Assembly: GCA_964642045.1 (NCBI GenBank)
Contig: CAZXLZ010000008.1
Span: 1-31,071, forward strand
From: RGIG5057 sp964642045
Lineage (GTDB): Bacteria > Bacillota > Clostridia > TANB77 > CAG-465
Length of the DNA: 31,071 nt
Direction: 5' to 3'
The notes beneath the pieces are model-generated. The model saw only the letters and a program-made list of their open reading frames with translations, ran no database searches and was not told the origin of the DNA. Of this stretch, positions 7,386 through 15,665 are shown one piece after another (the first letter of the stretch is position 1; each line of letters starts with the position of its first letter). The translations under genes were made by a program, and so were the position numbers.

Positions 7386-8201
7386 ATGGCAAAAATAGTT
7401 TTTTGGAGCCCACTAGAAGGTGCGTCAGCATCTACACATACTATAGTAGCTGTGTCAACTCTTATGGGTATAATACATAAAGCTAAATGTATACTTATGC
7501 AAGCAAACGAAAAATCTAGGAAGATAGAAGCAGCATTTACTCCTTATGATCAACTTCTTCAAAGTGGTGTATTTAATAGTGCGGAAACAGGAATAGGAGC
7601 ATTACTCAAAATTGTTGTTAGTAATAAATTATCAGCCTCTACTATAAAAAATTATGCAAAACCAGTCTTAAAAGAAAGATTAGATATATTATATGGTAAT
7701 ACTTCTGGAGAAAAAGGTCAGTACGGACAAATTTTAGAAAATTTAACACTTATTTCAGAAAGAGCAGATGAAATATATGATTTAGTATTTATAGATGCTC
7801 CAAAAGGCACTAAAGATAAAAAAATCTTAGATATTTTATCTACTGCAGATGTAGTAGTGTGCATACTTAACCAAGATATAATAAAATTTAATGAATTTTT
7901 TGATGCGGTAAATAAAGTATCGGAAATAAAAGATAAGGCTAAAATATTTGTAATTGGGGATTATGAAGAAAAATCTAAATACAACGTTCGTAATTTAAAA
8001 AGAAAATTTTTAATAAAAGAGGATATTTTTGTTGTACCACATAACTTGTATTTCGCTGAAAGTTTAAACGATGGAGATGTTATAGATTTCTTCTATAAGA
8101 ACATGAATGCAGATCTTTCAGATTATAATGGCAATTTTATTGCAAATGTAAATGAACTTTTAGAAAGAATAATAAAAGAGTCTAAGATAAAAGATTATTA
8201 A
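7386..8201 (+). CDS. CpaE/TadZ-like MinD-family protein with deviant P-loop
   Basis: A 271-residue protein that starts KIVFWSPLEGASASTHTIVAVSTLM. The GASASTHT stretch sits where deviant Walker A motifs (KGGxGKT) occur, but the lysines are absent, so ATP hydrolysis is doubtful. YDLVFIDAPKGTKDKK matches the Walker B strand and switch of the family, and ADVVVCILNQD the following strand. The members of this fold closest by context are CpaE/TadZ localisation proteins of Flp pilus systems and VirC1-like or CotY-like ParA proteins. Ribosome binding site GGAGGAATG precedes the start, overlapping the end of the previous gene. A second copy directly upstream has an even more degenerate P-loop. Confidence 0.65.
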   Translation: MAKIVFWSPLEGASASTHTIVAVSTLMGIIHKAKCILMQANEKSRKIEAAFTPYDQLLQSGVFNSAETGIGALLKIVVSNKLSASTIKNYAKPVLKERLDILYGNTSGEKGQYGQILENLTLISERADEIYDLVFIDAPKGTKDKKILDILSTADVVVCILNQDIIKFNEFFDAVNKVSEIKDKAKIFVIGDYEEKSKYNVRNLKRKFLIKEDIFVVPHNLYFAESLNDGDVIDFFYKNMNADLSDYNGNFIANVNELLERIIKESKIKDY

Positions 8202-8226
8202 AACTTGCATTTTAAGGGGGGAGAAT

Positions 8227-10119
8227 ATGAGTGTAGCACTAGTGCTAAACATTCTTATAATTGGCGTAATTATATTAATAGTAGTAGCATTTGTTAGAAG
8301 CAAAGTAAAAAATACGAATAGTAAGGATGTAGAAATTGAACTTGAAAGAGAAAAAGAAAAATATAGTATTCCAGTAATGCAAGAATTTATAAAAAAGCAA
8401 TTTGATGAAATTACAAGAATGAATCTATATGACCTGGCTCTTTCTGAAGAAGAATTCCAAAGAAGGAAAAATATAAAATATGAATTAAAGAAGGCTCTAA
8501 AAGGAGCAGGTTATGCTGATGTAAATGATAAAAAATATGTTATGACTCTTATATTTGATTTGCTTAGAAATAACTATAAGGTAAATGAATTAAATATACA
8601 TCATGCAATACCTTTTGATGATAAAGATCTTCTTACATCACAAGATAAATTTGAGATTTTAATGCATGAATTTAAAAAAGAATTTAAAGCAGATGCATTA
8701 ACTCAGATTATAACAAAATATGATCTAGATAGAGAAAAATATATTTTTGATCCAACAACTCCATCGTATGTAATTACTGCTGAGGAGATAGATGATATCT
8801 TTGATAAAGAAATAAACCTATCTTCACTTACATTTGAAGATAAATTAGATGTTGTTGTACAAAGAATATATCAAGGATATAAAGGATACAGCGTAATAGA
8901 TGATATAAGAGATATGAACATTGATGGTGTATCTGGTGGTGTATCTGGTATACCTCCATCATTCTTAGATCAGCTAGCTGGACTTGATGATTATATACAG
9001 CAAATGAGAGATGGTAAAATACCAATGTCTTATGATTCTGTATGGATATTCTTTAAAGGTAAAGCTACCTATCTTCAGTTCTTATCTTTTGGTAGTGAAA
9101 GAGAACTTAAGAGAGTTTGTCAAAATATATATAAATATAACAATCCTGGACAACTTTCAGAATCTGTTGGTTATAAAGTAAATGAAATGAAAGATGGTTC
9201 GCGTATAGTTGTTTTAAGACCGAACTTTGCAGAGTCTTGGGCGTTTTTCTTAAGAAAATTTACGCCTCCAACTCTTATATCAGCAGAGCAGCTTTTAGTA
9301 CATGAAAATAAAGAAAACGTAATAGAATTTTTAAAATTCTTAATACGTGGTGCTAGAGTAACAGCAATCACTGGTGAGCAGGGATGTGGTAAGACTACAC
9401 TTCTAATGGCTATAATGAAATATATATACCCAACAATAACTATAAGGGTACAAGAGATGGCCTTCGAGCTACATCTTCGTAAAATATATCCATATCACAA
9501 CATTCTGTCTTTAAGAGAAACTGAAACAATATCAGGTCAGCAAGGTCTTGATGTTCAGAAAAAGACAGATGGTGGTGTTAATATCTTGGGTGAGGTTGCA
9601 ACTGATCCAGTTGCTGCATGGATGATTCAGATGGCGCAGGTTGCATCTAAATTTACATTATTTACTCACCATGCAAAAACATTTCCTAACCTTATAACAG
9701 CTCTTCGTAACTCACTTTTAAAGATAGGAATGTTCGATTCTGAAGATGTTGCAGAAGTTCAGGTTGTATCTGTAATAAACTTCGATATACATCTAAAAAG
9801 AGATGTTGATGGAACAAGATTTATAGAAAGAATAACTGAGTGTATTCCAGTTGAAAGACCATTTAATTATAATAGAGATTTTAGAAAAGCTAAGACTATG
9901 GAAGATAAGCTTGATGCATTTATGGATAATTCAGTTGAATTCTTTGAACATATGACAATGAAAAGTCATTATGAATATCACAATATTGTAGAATATCATG
10001 ATGGTAAATATGTATTTACACATGAAATTTCAGAGGCTAATATAAAAGCGATGAGAGAAAATATGGCTCCAGATGATATAAAGGATTTTGATAAGTTCTT
10101 AGATACAGCATGGAGGTGA
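8227..10119 (+). CDS. CpaF/TadA-type secretion ATPase with N-terminal membrane anchor
   Basis: A 630-residue traffic ATPase of the type II/IV secretion (VirB11/PilT) superfamily, expected to power subunit assembly at the membrane. The Walker A motif GEQGCGKTT lies at residues 383-391 (Lys389), a modified Walker B ends in GEV with Glu456, and a THHAKT His box (His481, His482) follows, so catalysis seems intact. The all-alpha N-terminal region of the CpaF family is at about 40-200. Unusual is the first segment, residues 3-24, a clear hydrophobic helix followed by basic residues, since CpaF/TadA proteins are normally soluble. The usual Arg after GEV is replaced by Ala. Its stop codon lies inside the ribosome binding site of the next gene, so they are coupled. 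Confidence 0.88.
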   Translation: MSVALVLNILIIGVIILIVVAFVRSKVKNTNSKDVEIELEREKEKYSIPVMQEFIKKQFDEITRMNLYDLALSEEEFQRRKNIKYELKKALKGAGYADVNDKKYVMTLIFDLLRNNYKVNELNIHHAIPFDDKDLLTSQDKFEILMHEFKKEFKADALTQIITKYDLDREKYIFDPTTPSYVITAEEIDDIFDKEINLSSLTFEDKLDVVVQRIYQGYKGYSVIDDIRDMNIDGVSGGVSGIPPSFLDQLAGLDDYIQQMRDGKIPMSYDSVWIFFKGKATYLQFLSFGSERELKRVCQNIYKYNNPGQLSESVGYKVNEMKDGSRIVVLRPNFAESWAFFLRKFTPPTLISAEQLLVHENKENVIEFLKFLIRGARVTAITGEQGCGKTTLLMAIMKYIYPTITIRVQEMAFELHLRKIYPYHNILSLRETETISGQQGLDVQKKTDGGVNILGEVATDPVAAWMIQMAQVASKFTLFTHHAKTFPNLITALRNSLLKIGMFDSEDVAEVQVVSVINFDIHLKRDVDGTRFIERITECIPVERPFNYNRDFRKAKTMEDKLDAFMDNSVEFFEHMTMKSHYEYHNIVEYHDGKYVFTHEISEANIKAMRENMAPDDIKDFDKFLDTAWR

Positions 10120-10126
10120 TAAGCAT

Positions 10127-12178
10127 ATGATGAAATTAATTATAGGGATTATGATATTTGCAAGTATTGGACTTGCCGCTATGCTTATCTGGTATGCATA
10201 CTTAAGAAAACAATATTCTAAGAACACTAGGCTATATGAGAAAGATAAAGTAAAGGTTGTAAATAAAAAATCAGTTAGTGATAACTCTGACAGATTTTTT
10301 CAGATGATATATAATGGTTTTGTAAAAATACCAGTTATAAAGTATTATTTAAAAAAGACGAGACTAAAGCTTGAGATGACTAATGATTATACTGAATATG
10401 AAATTAGAAAGCAATCTGCTAAAAACCTATTTATAGCCCTTATTGTAATGTTTGCATCTATGCTTATTTTAGTAAATCTAGTTGATGATTTATACATGTC
10501 TTTAATACTAATTATAGGTGTTTTAATAGTAACAGAAAAGATTATAGACATGAGAATAACATCTGTATCAAGCAGAATATTAAGACAGATGCAAGAGGCA
10601 TTCACTAATATTAGACATGCTTTTCATGAACATGGAATGATTGAAGAATCTTTTGAAGCTGCTATAGATGAACTTGGTGAAAAAGATATAGTTCCTCAGC
10701 TTAAAAGAATAAAGGAAGCTATGATAGCTGAAGATCCTGAAACTGAACTAGAAAGATATTATGATACAGCACCAAATAGATTCTTAAAATTATTTGCAGG
10801 TGTTTCTTATCTTACACTTGAACTTGGAGATAGAAAAGTAAATGAAACATCAGTATATCTTAAAAACTTAAATAATATTTTAAGTGATGCATATCTAGAA
10901 ATATTAAAACAAGATAAAATAAATTATCATTTTAGAAGCTTAACAGTAATAGCTGTTTGCCCAATCATATTTATAAAACCACTTCAAAGTTGGGCCGAGA
11001 GTAACTTCCCATCACTTACTAACTTTTATGCTAGTACAACTGGGTTTGTAATTCAGTCGCTAATACTTATATCAATATTTGTATGTTACCTATTTTTAAG
11101 AATATTAAAAGAAGATTCAGAACAAATAAAATTTGATAGAGTGGCAGCTGTTAGATGGCAAGACAAGTTATATAGAATAGAATTTATAAAAATTCTGGTT
11201 GATGCTTTTAAACCTAAAAAACATACAAGTAAAAGAAGAAAAATAGAGAATTTAATAAAAAGCAACAATGCATATTTAACACTTGAGTGGTTATATGTAA
11301 ATAAGCTTACAACATTTACTATTACATTTATAGTAGTACTATTTCTTATGGTAAATCTTCAGTTTATAAACATAAATGCAATATATAATAGTATAAGTGA
11401 TGAATTTTTATCATTTGGTACACTTTCTGAAGAACAAATGAAAGCAGCAAATGCGCTTAATAATGCAGATAAGGAAATTATAAATAAATACAGTAATTCT
11501 GTTAAATCAAGAGAAGAACTGTCAGCAGCAGTTGCTAGTGATTCAAGTATAAAACTAACTGATAGCGACATAGATAGAATATATGGAAAAATAGAGAGTT
11601 TAGATAATGTATATTTCAAAGCATGGCATTTTTTAGTGGCACTTGTTTGTGCGCTGATTGGATATTTAGTTCCAACAGGTGTTCTTATGTTTAAAGAGAA
11701 GATACGTGCTATGGAAAAAGAAAATGAGATTATGCAGTTTCAGTCTATTATTCTTATGCTTATGTATATAGAAAGAGTAGATGTACAAACTATACTTGAA
11801 TGGCTGGCAAGATTTTCATATGCATTTAAAGAGCCAATTTCTACTTGCCTTAATAACTATGAGGCGGGTGCTTATGAAGCTTTAGAGGAACTAAAAGATT
11901 CAGTTCCACACAAAGATTTCGTAAGAATAGTAGAACAGCTTCAATCAGCTGTTGAAAGAATACCTATTAGGGCAGCATTTGATGAACTTGAAACTGAAAG
12001 AGAATATTACTATGAAAAGAGAAAGCAGTCAAATGAAGCTTTAATACAAAAGAAAGTAACTATAGGAAAAGTATTAGGATTTACTCCAATGGTACTACTT
12101 ATTGGTGGATATTTAGTCGGTCCACTACTTATAGTAAGTATAATGCAAATGATGAGTTACTTTACTGAAATGTTATAA
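10127..12178 (+). CDS. Fused TadB-TadC inner platform protein
   Basis: A 683-residue polytopic membrane protein with two T2SSF-like halves. The first half has a helix at 1-24, a helix pair near 98-140, then the cytoplasmic four-helix F domain (about 150-275) and a membrane helix near 310-335. The second repeats this with helices near 395-420 and 505-530, an F domain near 560-660 and a final helix. Normally TadB and TadC are separate proteins forming the platform rotated by the TadA ATPase; here they are one chain. Between helices of the second half is an insert of about 85 polar residues that should face outside. GGAGGTGAT at 10112-10120 supports ATG at 10127. Confidence 0.82.
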   Translation: MMKLIIGIMIFASIGLAAMLIWYAYLRKQYSKNTRLYEKDKVKVVNKKSVSDNSDRFFQMIYNGFVKIPVIKYYLKKTRLKLEMTNDYTEYEIRKQSAKNLFIALIVMFASMLILVNLVDDLYMSLILIIGVLIVTEKIIDMRITSVSSRILRQMQEAFTNIRHAFHEHGMIEESFEAAIDELGEKDIVPQLKRIKEAMIAEDPETELERYYDTAPNRFLKLFAGVSYLTLELGDRKVNETSVYLKNLNNILSDAYLEILKQDKINYHFRSLTVIAVCPIIFIKPLQSWAESNFPSLTNFYASTTGFVIQSLILISIFVCYLFLRILKEDSEQIKFDRVAAVRWQDKLYRIEFIKILVDAFKPKKHTSKRRKIENLIKSNNAYLTLEWLYVNKLTTFTITFIVVLFLMVNLQFININAIYNSISDEFLSFGTLSEEQMKAANALNNADKEIINKYSNSVKSREELSAAVASDSSIKLTDSDIDRIYGKIESLDNVYFKAWHFLVALVCALIGYLVPTGVLMFKEKIRAMEKENEIMQFQSIILMLMYIERVDVQTILEWLARFSYAFKEPISTCLNNYEAGAYEALEELKDSVPHKDFVRIVEQLQSAVERIPIRAAFDELETEREYYYEKRKQSNEALIQKKVTIGKVLGFTPMVLLIGGYLVGPLLIVSIMQMMSYFTEML

Positions 12179-12183
12179 TTTTG

Positions 12184-12214
12184 GTTAATTCACATTTTAT
12201 TCAATGTGTTTAAC
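12184..12214 (+). repeat. Intergenic hairpin before the major pilin gene
   Basis: GTTAA (12184-12188) pairs with TTAAC (12210-12214), and CACATT (12191-12196) with AATGTG (12203-12208), separated by a symmetrical TT/TT bulge. It lacks a good T-run, so a 5' stabiliser or processing site of the pilin mRNA is more likely than full termination. It sits in the 69-base gap before the pilin gene. Confidence 0.5.
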
Positions 12215-12247
12215 ATATATTTTTATAATTAAAGGAGGGAATTTTAT

Positions 12248-12814
12248 ATGGATAATGCACAAAAGGCAATTATGATAGGTGTTGGACTATTTATAACTAT
12301 CATAGTTATAGCAGCTGTAATGATGATAACTGGTATTGGTCAAGATTTAATCAACTCTGGAACAAAACAACTTGGAAGTATGGGTGATGATCTTGATGAG
12401 TCTTTAAAATCAAATTATGACCAAGTGTCATGGAGTGGAAGACAAGTAGCTGCTGAAATAAGAAAACTAACTGAAAGAGAAGATTTGGCTGTATACGTTG
12501 TAACTGCTAGAAATTCAAATTTAACAGCATGTACAGCTACTGGTACAACTAACAATGGTACAGCTGCTAAACCATATTCTGTAAACAAGTCATATATAAA
12601 AGCTAGTAGTGGTACTCTTACTGTATCATCAAATGGAACAGCAAGCACTATAACTGGAGTAACTGTAACAAATGCTATGCTTGAAACTCAGGCTAGTACA
12701 GACCTATCTAATGCACTTAAAGCTATAAGTGCAAGTAACAAATATAAATCTGCACTTATTACAAATACAACTACAGGTAGAACTATGGGTATAGTATTTG
12801 TAAGAATAGATTAA
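12248..12814 (+). CDS. Probable major pilin-like subunit of the Tad-like system
   Basis: A 188-residue protein whose hydrophobic helix starts almost at the N-terminus (residues 7-30: AIMIGVGLFITIIVIAAVMM), continuing into an amphipathic helix, as in Flp-type pilins. The rest is Ser/Thr/Ala/Asn-rich, with few charges, like a surface-exposed pilin body. There is no leader peptide or Gly cleavage site of a prepilin peptidase. A conserved SGRQVAAEI block (Gly64) is shared with the small downstream proteins. It has the strongest ribosome binding site in the operon (AAAGGAGGG at 12231-12239), is flanked by hairpins, and its codon use is that of a well expressed gene, so I propose it as the major subunit. 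The proposal rests on context and architecture. Confidence 0.65.
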   Translation: MDNAQKAIMIGVGLFITIIVIAAVMMITGIGQDLINSGTKQLGSMGDDLDESLKSNYDQVSWSGRQVAAEIRKLTEREDLAVYVVTARNSNLTACTATGTTNNGTAAKPYSVNKSYIKASSGTLTVSSNGTASTITGVTVTNAMLETQASTDLSNALKAISASNKYKSALITNTTTGRTMGIVFVRID

Positions 12815-12825
12815 TAATTTAATAT

Positions 12826-12893
12826 AAATATTTAGCAATGCATTATATGTATTGTTAGATATTTATATTGGTATATATAAAAAAATATATGCC
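12826..12893 (+). promoter_or_regulatory. Two successive RNA hairpins after the major pilin gene
   Basis: The first hairpin pairs 17 bases (12826-12842 with 12848-12864) with only three G-U wobbles and no mismatch, closing a five-base loop. The second pairs GGTATATAT (12870-12878) with ATATATGCC (12885-12893) around an A6 loop. No T-run follows, so they may block 3' exonucleases or partly stop transcription, leaving more pilin mRNA than mRNA for the minor subunits downstream. Confidence 0.6.
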
Positions 12894-12938
12894 AGTATAA
12901 ATGTCTAACACATTATATAAGTTTAGGCGGTGAATTTT

Positions 12939-13394
12939 ATGAATGAAGAAATAATGGTAAGAGCCATAACTATAGGTGTTTCAGTCCTTATAATTATTAT
13001 TGTATTTTCTGCTATTATGATGTATTATTCACAAGCTCAAAAAATTGCAGGACTTACAGATTTTGAAACAGAAAAATTTTATTCTATGGAAATAGAGGCA
13101 TCTCTTACTGAAGCTAAAAATGGTAATAGTATAACAGGAACAGAGGTGAAAAATTTAGTTAATTATTATTATAATAGTCCATTAGTTGTAATAAATATAT
13201 ATAATTTAATACTTTTAACTGGGTCTAAAATAGATGTTATATCAAATGCTAATTGTAGTGAAAGTTCTGATATGGGCTTTAGTATAGAAAGCTATAAAAA
13301 TATAATATTTAATATTAATCCTACAAGAGAATATACACTTACAAAAGAAGAAAAAGAAAACGGAGTTACTATATATAATATAACATTAAAATAA
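12939..13394 (+). CDS. Minor pilin-like protein, GxE series
   Basis: A 151-residue protein with a hydrophobic helix at about residues 6-30 and a polar outer domain. A TGTEVKNLVN block (Gly67) aligns in position with SGRQVAAEI of the presumed major pilin and with TGIEIYNMIN and NGYELYTLIN of two later genes, so I take it as a minor pilin of the same fold. A longer version starting with GTG at 12930 would place the start inside the GGCGGTGA ribosome binding site (12927-12934), so ATG at 12939 is preferred. Two cysteines or fewer, no enzymatic motif. It reads in the operon between the hairpins and the first protein of the second paralogous series. Confidence 0.6.
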   Translation: MNEEIMVRAITIGVSVLIIIIVFSAIMMYYSQAQKIAGLTDFETEKFYSMEIEASLTEAKNGNSITGTEVKNLVNYYYNSPLVVINIYNLILLTGSKIDVISNANCSESSDMGFSIESYKNIIFNINPTREYTLTKEEKENGVTIYNITLK

Positions 13395-13413
13395 TTAATT
13401 TAAGGAGAATAAT

Positions 13414-14085
13414 ATGGATGATACAGTTCAAATTGTAATAGCAGTACTTTTATCTGTAATTATATTTTTCATATTTCCAATATATATAGCTTATGAAAAA
13501 AAAGATGATCTTGCATATGCACTTTCTACTAAATATGTGAGTGAGTTTGTAGAGGAAGTAAAAACAAAGGGATATATTTCAGCTGATATGTATTTAGAAC
13601 TTAAAAATAAGCTTGTCAAAACAGGTAATACTTTTGATATATATATGGAACATAAGGCAAATAAATGTTATCCAAGTGGAAATTCAGATGGGTATATAAA
13701 TGTAACTGAAATATATACTGAGGAGCAGATTTTAGACACATTGGGTATTAAAGATAATAATATGGGAATTGGATCTAAAGTAGGTCAGATATCTTTTACA
13801 AACTTATTAAAAAATGAGAATAAAGATTACTTACGTATAAACATAGCTGATATACCTGTAAGAGTTAATTTATTTGGAGTAAATAAAAATTATGATACAT
13901 TAGAGACTGCTATATATGTAATGAATATAGGTGATGAATTTAATATAAGAGTTAAAAATAACAATAAGACTATAGCAGCATCTATTTTTGGCAGTTTTAC
14001 TTCAGCTGCAGGTAATCCTAATATGTCAACAAGAATCTATGTTAATTATGGTGGAATCATAACTTCTGAAAAATATTGGAACTAA
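13414..14085 (+). CDS. Pilin-like membrane protein, second series (paralogue of 15127-15627)
   Basis: A 223-residue protein with an N-terminal membrane helix at about 5-27 followed by a soluble outer domain. The segment KKDDLAYALSTKYVSEF to GNTFDIYMEH (about 29-86) and the C-terminal VNYGGII align with RQDDMSYNLILKSVTNF, QNTFNVEMEV and IDYGGLV of the protein at 15127-15627, so the two are paralogues. Similar proteins occur in Tad-like loci of Clostridia, as I recall, but the family has no established role; TadE/TadF-like minor pilin is my best guess. The gene follows the previous stop by 19 bases with GGAG as ribosome binding site. Confidence 0.6.
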   Translation: MDDTVQIVIAVLLSVIIFFIFPIYIAYEKKDDLAYALSTKYVSEFVEEVKTKGYISADMYLELKNKLVKTGNTFDIYMEHKANKCYPSGNSDGYINVTEIYTEEQILDTLGIKDNNMGIGSKVGQISFTNLLKNENKDYLRINIADIPVRVNLFGVNKNYDTLETAIYVMNIGDEFNIRVKNNNKTIAASIFGSFTSAAGNPNMSTRIYVNYGGIITSEKYWN

Positions 14086-14100
14086 GCTAGGGGTGATTTT

Positions 14101-14562
14101 ATGAACTTTGTTACAAATAAGGCTATTATGGTTGGCGTTGGTGTATTTGCAACTTTGATGATAACAACAGCTGTATTTGTGCTTTTAGGTTATGTTTTAG
14201 ATATATATGGAAATATTTCTAAAATAGATTATGCAACTATAATGTCAATGGACGAGTTCTCTAAGTATAATGTTACAAATTATGATGGAAATCGTTTTAC
14301 ATCAGATGGTACATTGACAGGTATAGAAATATATAATATGATTAATAAGTATAAGAGTAATGATAATGTGTATATAAATAACAGAAGTGGACTTAATTCT
14401 AAAAAACAACTTTTAGAAGAGTTAAATAATGATATAAGCTTAAGTGGGAAATATTATTGTACAGTAATAGAAAATACAGATGGTAGTATAGGAATAATAT
14501 ATACAATGCTATTAAAAAGTGAAAGTGGACCTATTGAGGGAAGGCCAATTATTAGGAATTAG
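14101..14562 (+). CDS. Minor pilin-like protein, GxE series
   Basis: A 153-residue protein with a hydrophobic helix at about residues 8-31 (AIMVGVGVFATLMITTAVFVLL), strikingly like AIMIGVGLFITIIVIAAVMM of the presumed major pilin, and a TGIEIYNMIN block with Gly74 and Glu76. The outer part is Asn/Ser/Tyr-rich. The close similarity of the helix makes it a likely minor pilin that packs in the same filament core. AGGGGTGA precedes the ATG by six bases. There is no leader peptide. Specific function is not known. Confidence 0.62.
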   Translation: MNFVTNKAIMVGVGVFATLMITTAVFVLLGYVLDIYGNISKIDYATIMSMDEFSKYNVTNYDGNRFTSDGTLTGIEIYNMINKYKSNDNVYINNRSGLNSKKQLLEELNNDISLSGKYYCTVIENTDGSIGIIYTMLLKSESGPIEGRPIIRN

Positions 14563-14640
14563 AGTTATTAATAATTAGCATTAAAAAGCTAAAAATTAAA
14601 TAGACAGATGCTTAGATATTATTAAAAGGGAAGTGAAAAA

Positions 14641-15099
14641 ATGGAAAATTCATCGATAAATGGACTTATATATCAAGCTGTTTATATATTTATATTTATA
14701 ACAGCAGTAACAATAACTATAAATTTATTTAATAGTGTAAATAATTATGTATCAAAAATTTCTGAATCTGTAAATGATGATTCTATTAGTGATGCAGTTA
14801 CCAAAAACGAGGATTTAATTAATTATCAAGGTGAAAGCGGAGATTATATAATAAATGGATATGAACTTTATACTCTTATTAATAACTATGGTATGTATAA
14901 AGATAACAAAGGAAATTACAGTTATGGAGCAAAATATAACGGTGAAAAATATAGTGGTCTTAATTATATGATTAAAGTTTATATAAAAGATAGTGGTAGT
15001 TCTAGTTCAATACCAGCTTCGTTAGATAATATAAATCTTCTAGGAAAATATAAAAGACAAAATTTAAGTGGAAATTATGTGGAATTTATAGAAATTTAA
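14641..15099 (+). CDS. Minor pilin-like protein, GxE series
   Basis: A 152-residue protein with an N-terminal helix at about residues 8-30 (LIYQAVYIFIFITAVTITINLF) and a Ser/Asn/Tyr-rich outer domain. NGYELYTLIN (Gly73, Glu75) is the positional match of the conserved block of the two earlier members and of the presumed major pilin. It is the most diverged member of the series. A 78-base gap before it contains a small AT-rich stem (TTAGC with GCTAA near 14576-14594) and a GGGAAGTG ribosome binding site. The function is inferred from shape and place only. Confidence 0.58.
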   Translation: MENSSINGLIYQAVYIFIFITAVTITINLFNSVNNYVSKISESVNDDSISDAVTKNEDLINYQGESGDYIINGYELYTLINNYGMYKDNKGNYSYGAKYNGEKYSGLNYMIKVYIKDSGSSSSIPASLDNINLLGKYKRQNLSGNYVEFIEI

Positions 15100-15126
15100 T
15101 TTAAAAGATAGGGGGAAGTAATTAAA

Positions 15127-15627
15127 GTGGAAGCAAATGTAAGTTTAATAATAACAGCTATAATTTTTGTTCTTTTAATAATAATACTTCCCGTATATAA
15201 CATATTTACAAGACAAGATGATATGTCATATAACTTGATTTTAAAGTCTGTAACCAACTTTGCAGATAAGGTTAGAACTACAGGAATTTTAAATAATGAT
15301 ATTTATCAAGATATGCTAGTAGAAATAGGCGCAACGCAGAATACATTTAATGTTGAAATGGAAGTACATAAGAGTAGAATAATTAGTTTAGGTGATGGCA
15401 CATATAAGCAGGAATATATAATAGAGTATACAGATGACATATTAGAAAAATTGGAAAAAGGAGAACAATATAACTTAGAAAAAGGAGAAAAGTTTTTTGT
15501 TAGAGTGAATAATACAAATATAACAAAAGCAGATTCTTTTTTAGCAAATATAAAAATAATGGAAACAAAGAGTAAAATAGATATAGATTATGGCGGGCTT
15601 GTGCTCGTAAATGGAATAAAAAAATAA
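15127..15627 (+). CDS. Pilin-like membrane protein, second series (paralogue of 13414-14085)
   Basis: A 166-residue protein starting with GTG at 15127, nine bases after AGGGGGAAG. It has one N-terminal membrane helix at about 7-26 and an outer domain with the RQDDMSY, NTFNVEMEV and IDYGGLV blocks shared with the product of 13414-14085, from which it differs by a shorter middle. The order GxE-type protein followed by this type occurs twice in the operon (12939/13414 and 14641/15127), which points to duplication of a two-gene unit. The role is probably structural in the filament base or tip; this is inferred. Confidence 0.58.
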   Translation: MEANVSLIITAIIFVLLIIILPVYNIFTRQDDMSYNLILKSVTNFADKVRTTGILNNDIYQDMLVEIGATQNTFNVEMEVHKSRIISLGDGTYKQEYIIEYTDDILEKLEKGEQYNLEKGEKFFVRVNNTNITKADSFLANIKIMETKSKIDIDYGGLVLVNGIKK

Positions 15628-15665
15628 CTTTTTAATTATAAAAATGTAGATAAGTAGGTGAAAAG

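Noticed and set aside
12224..12229. TATAAT before the presumed major pilin as a separate promoter
   Set aside because: No acceptable -35 box lies 16-18 bases upstream and the start site would fall on the ribosome binding site itself.
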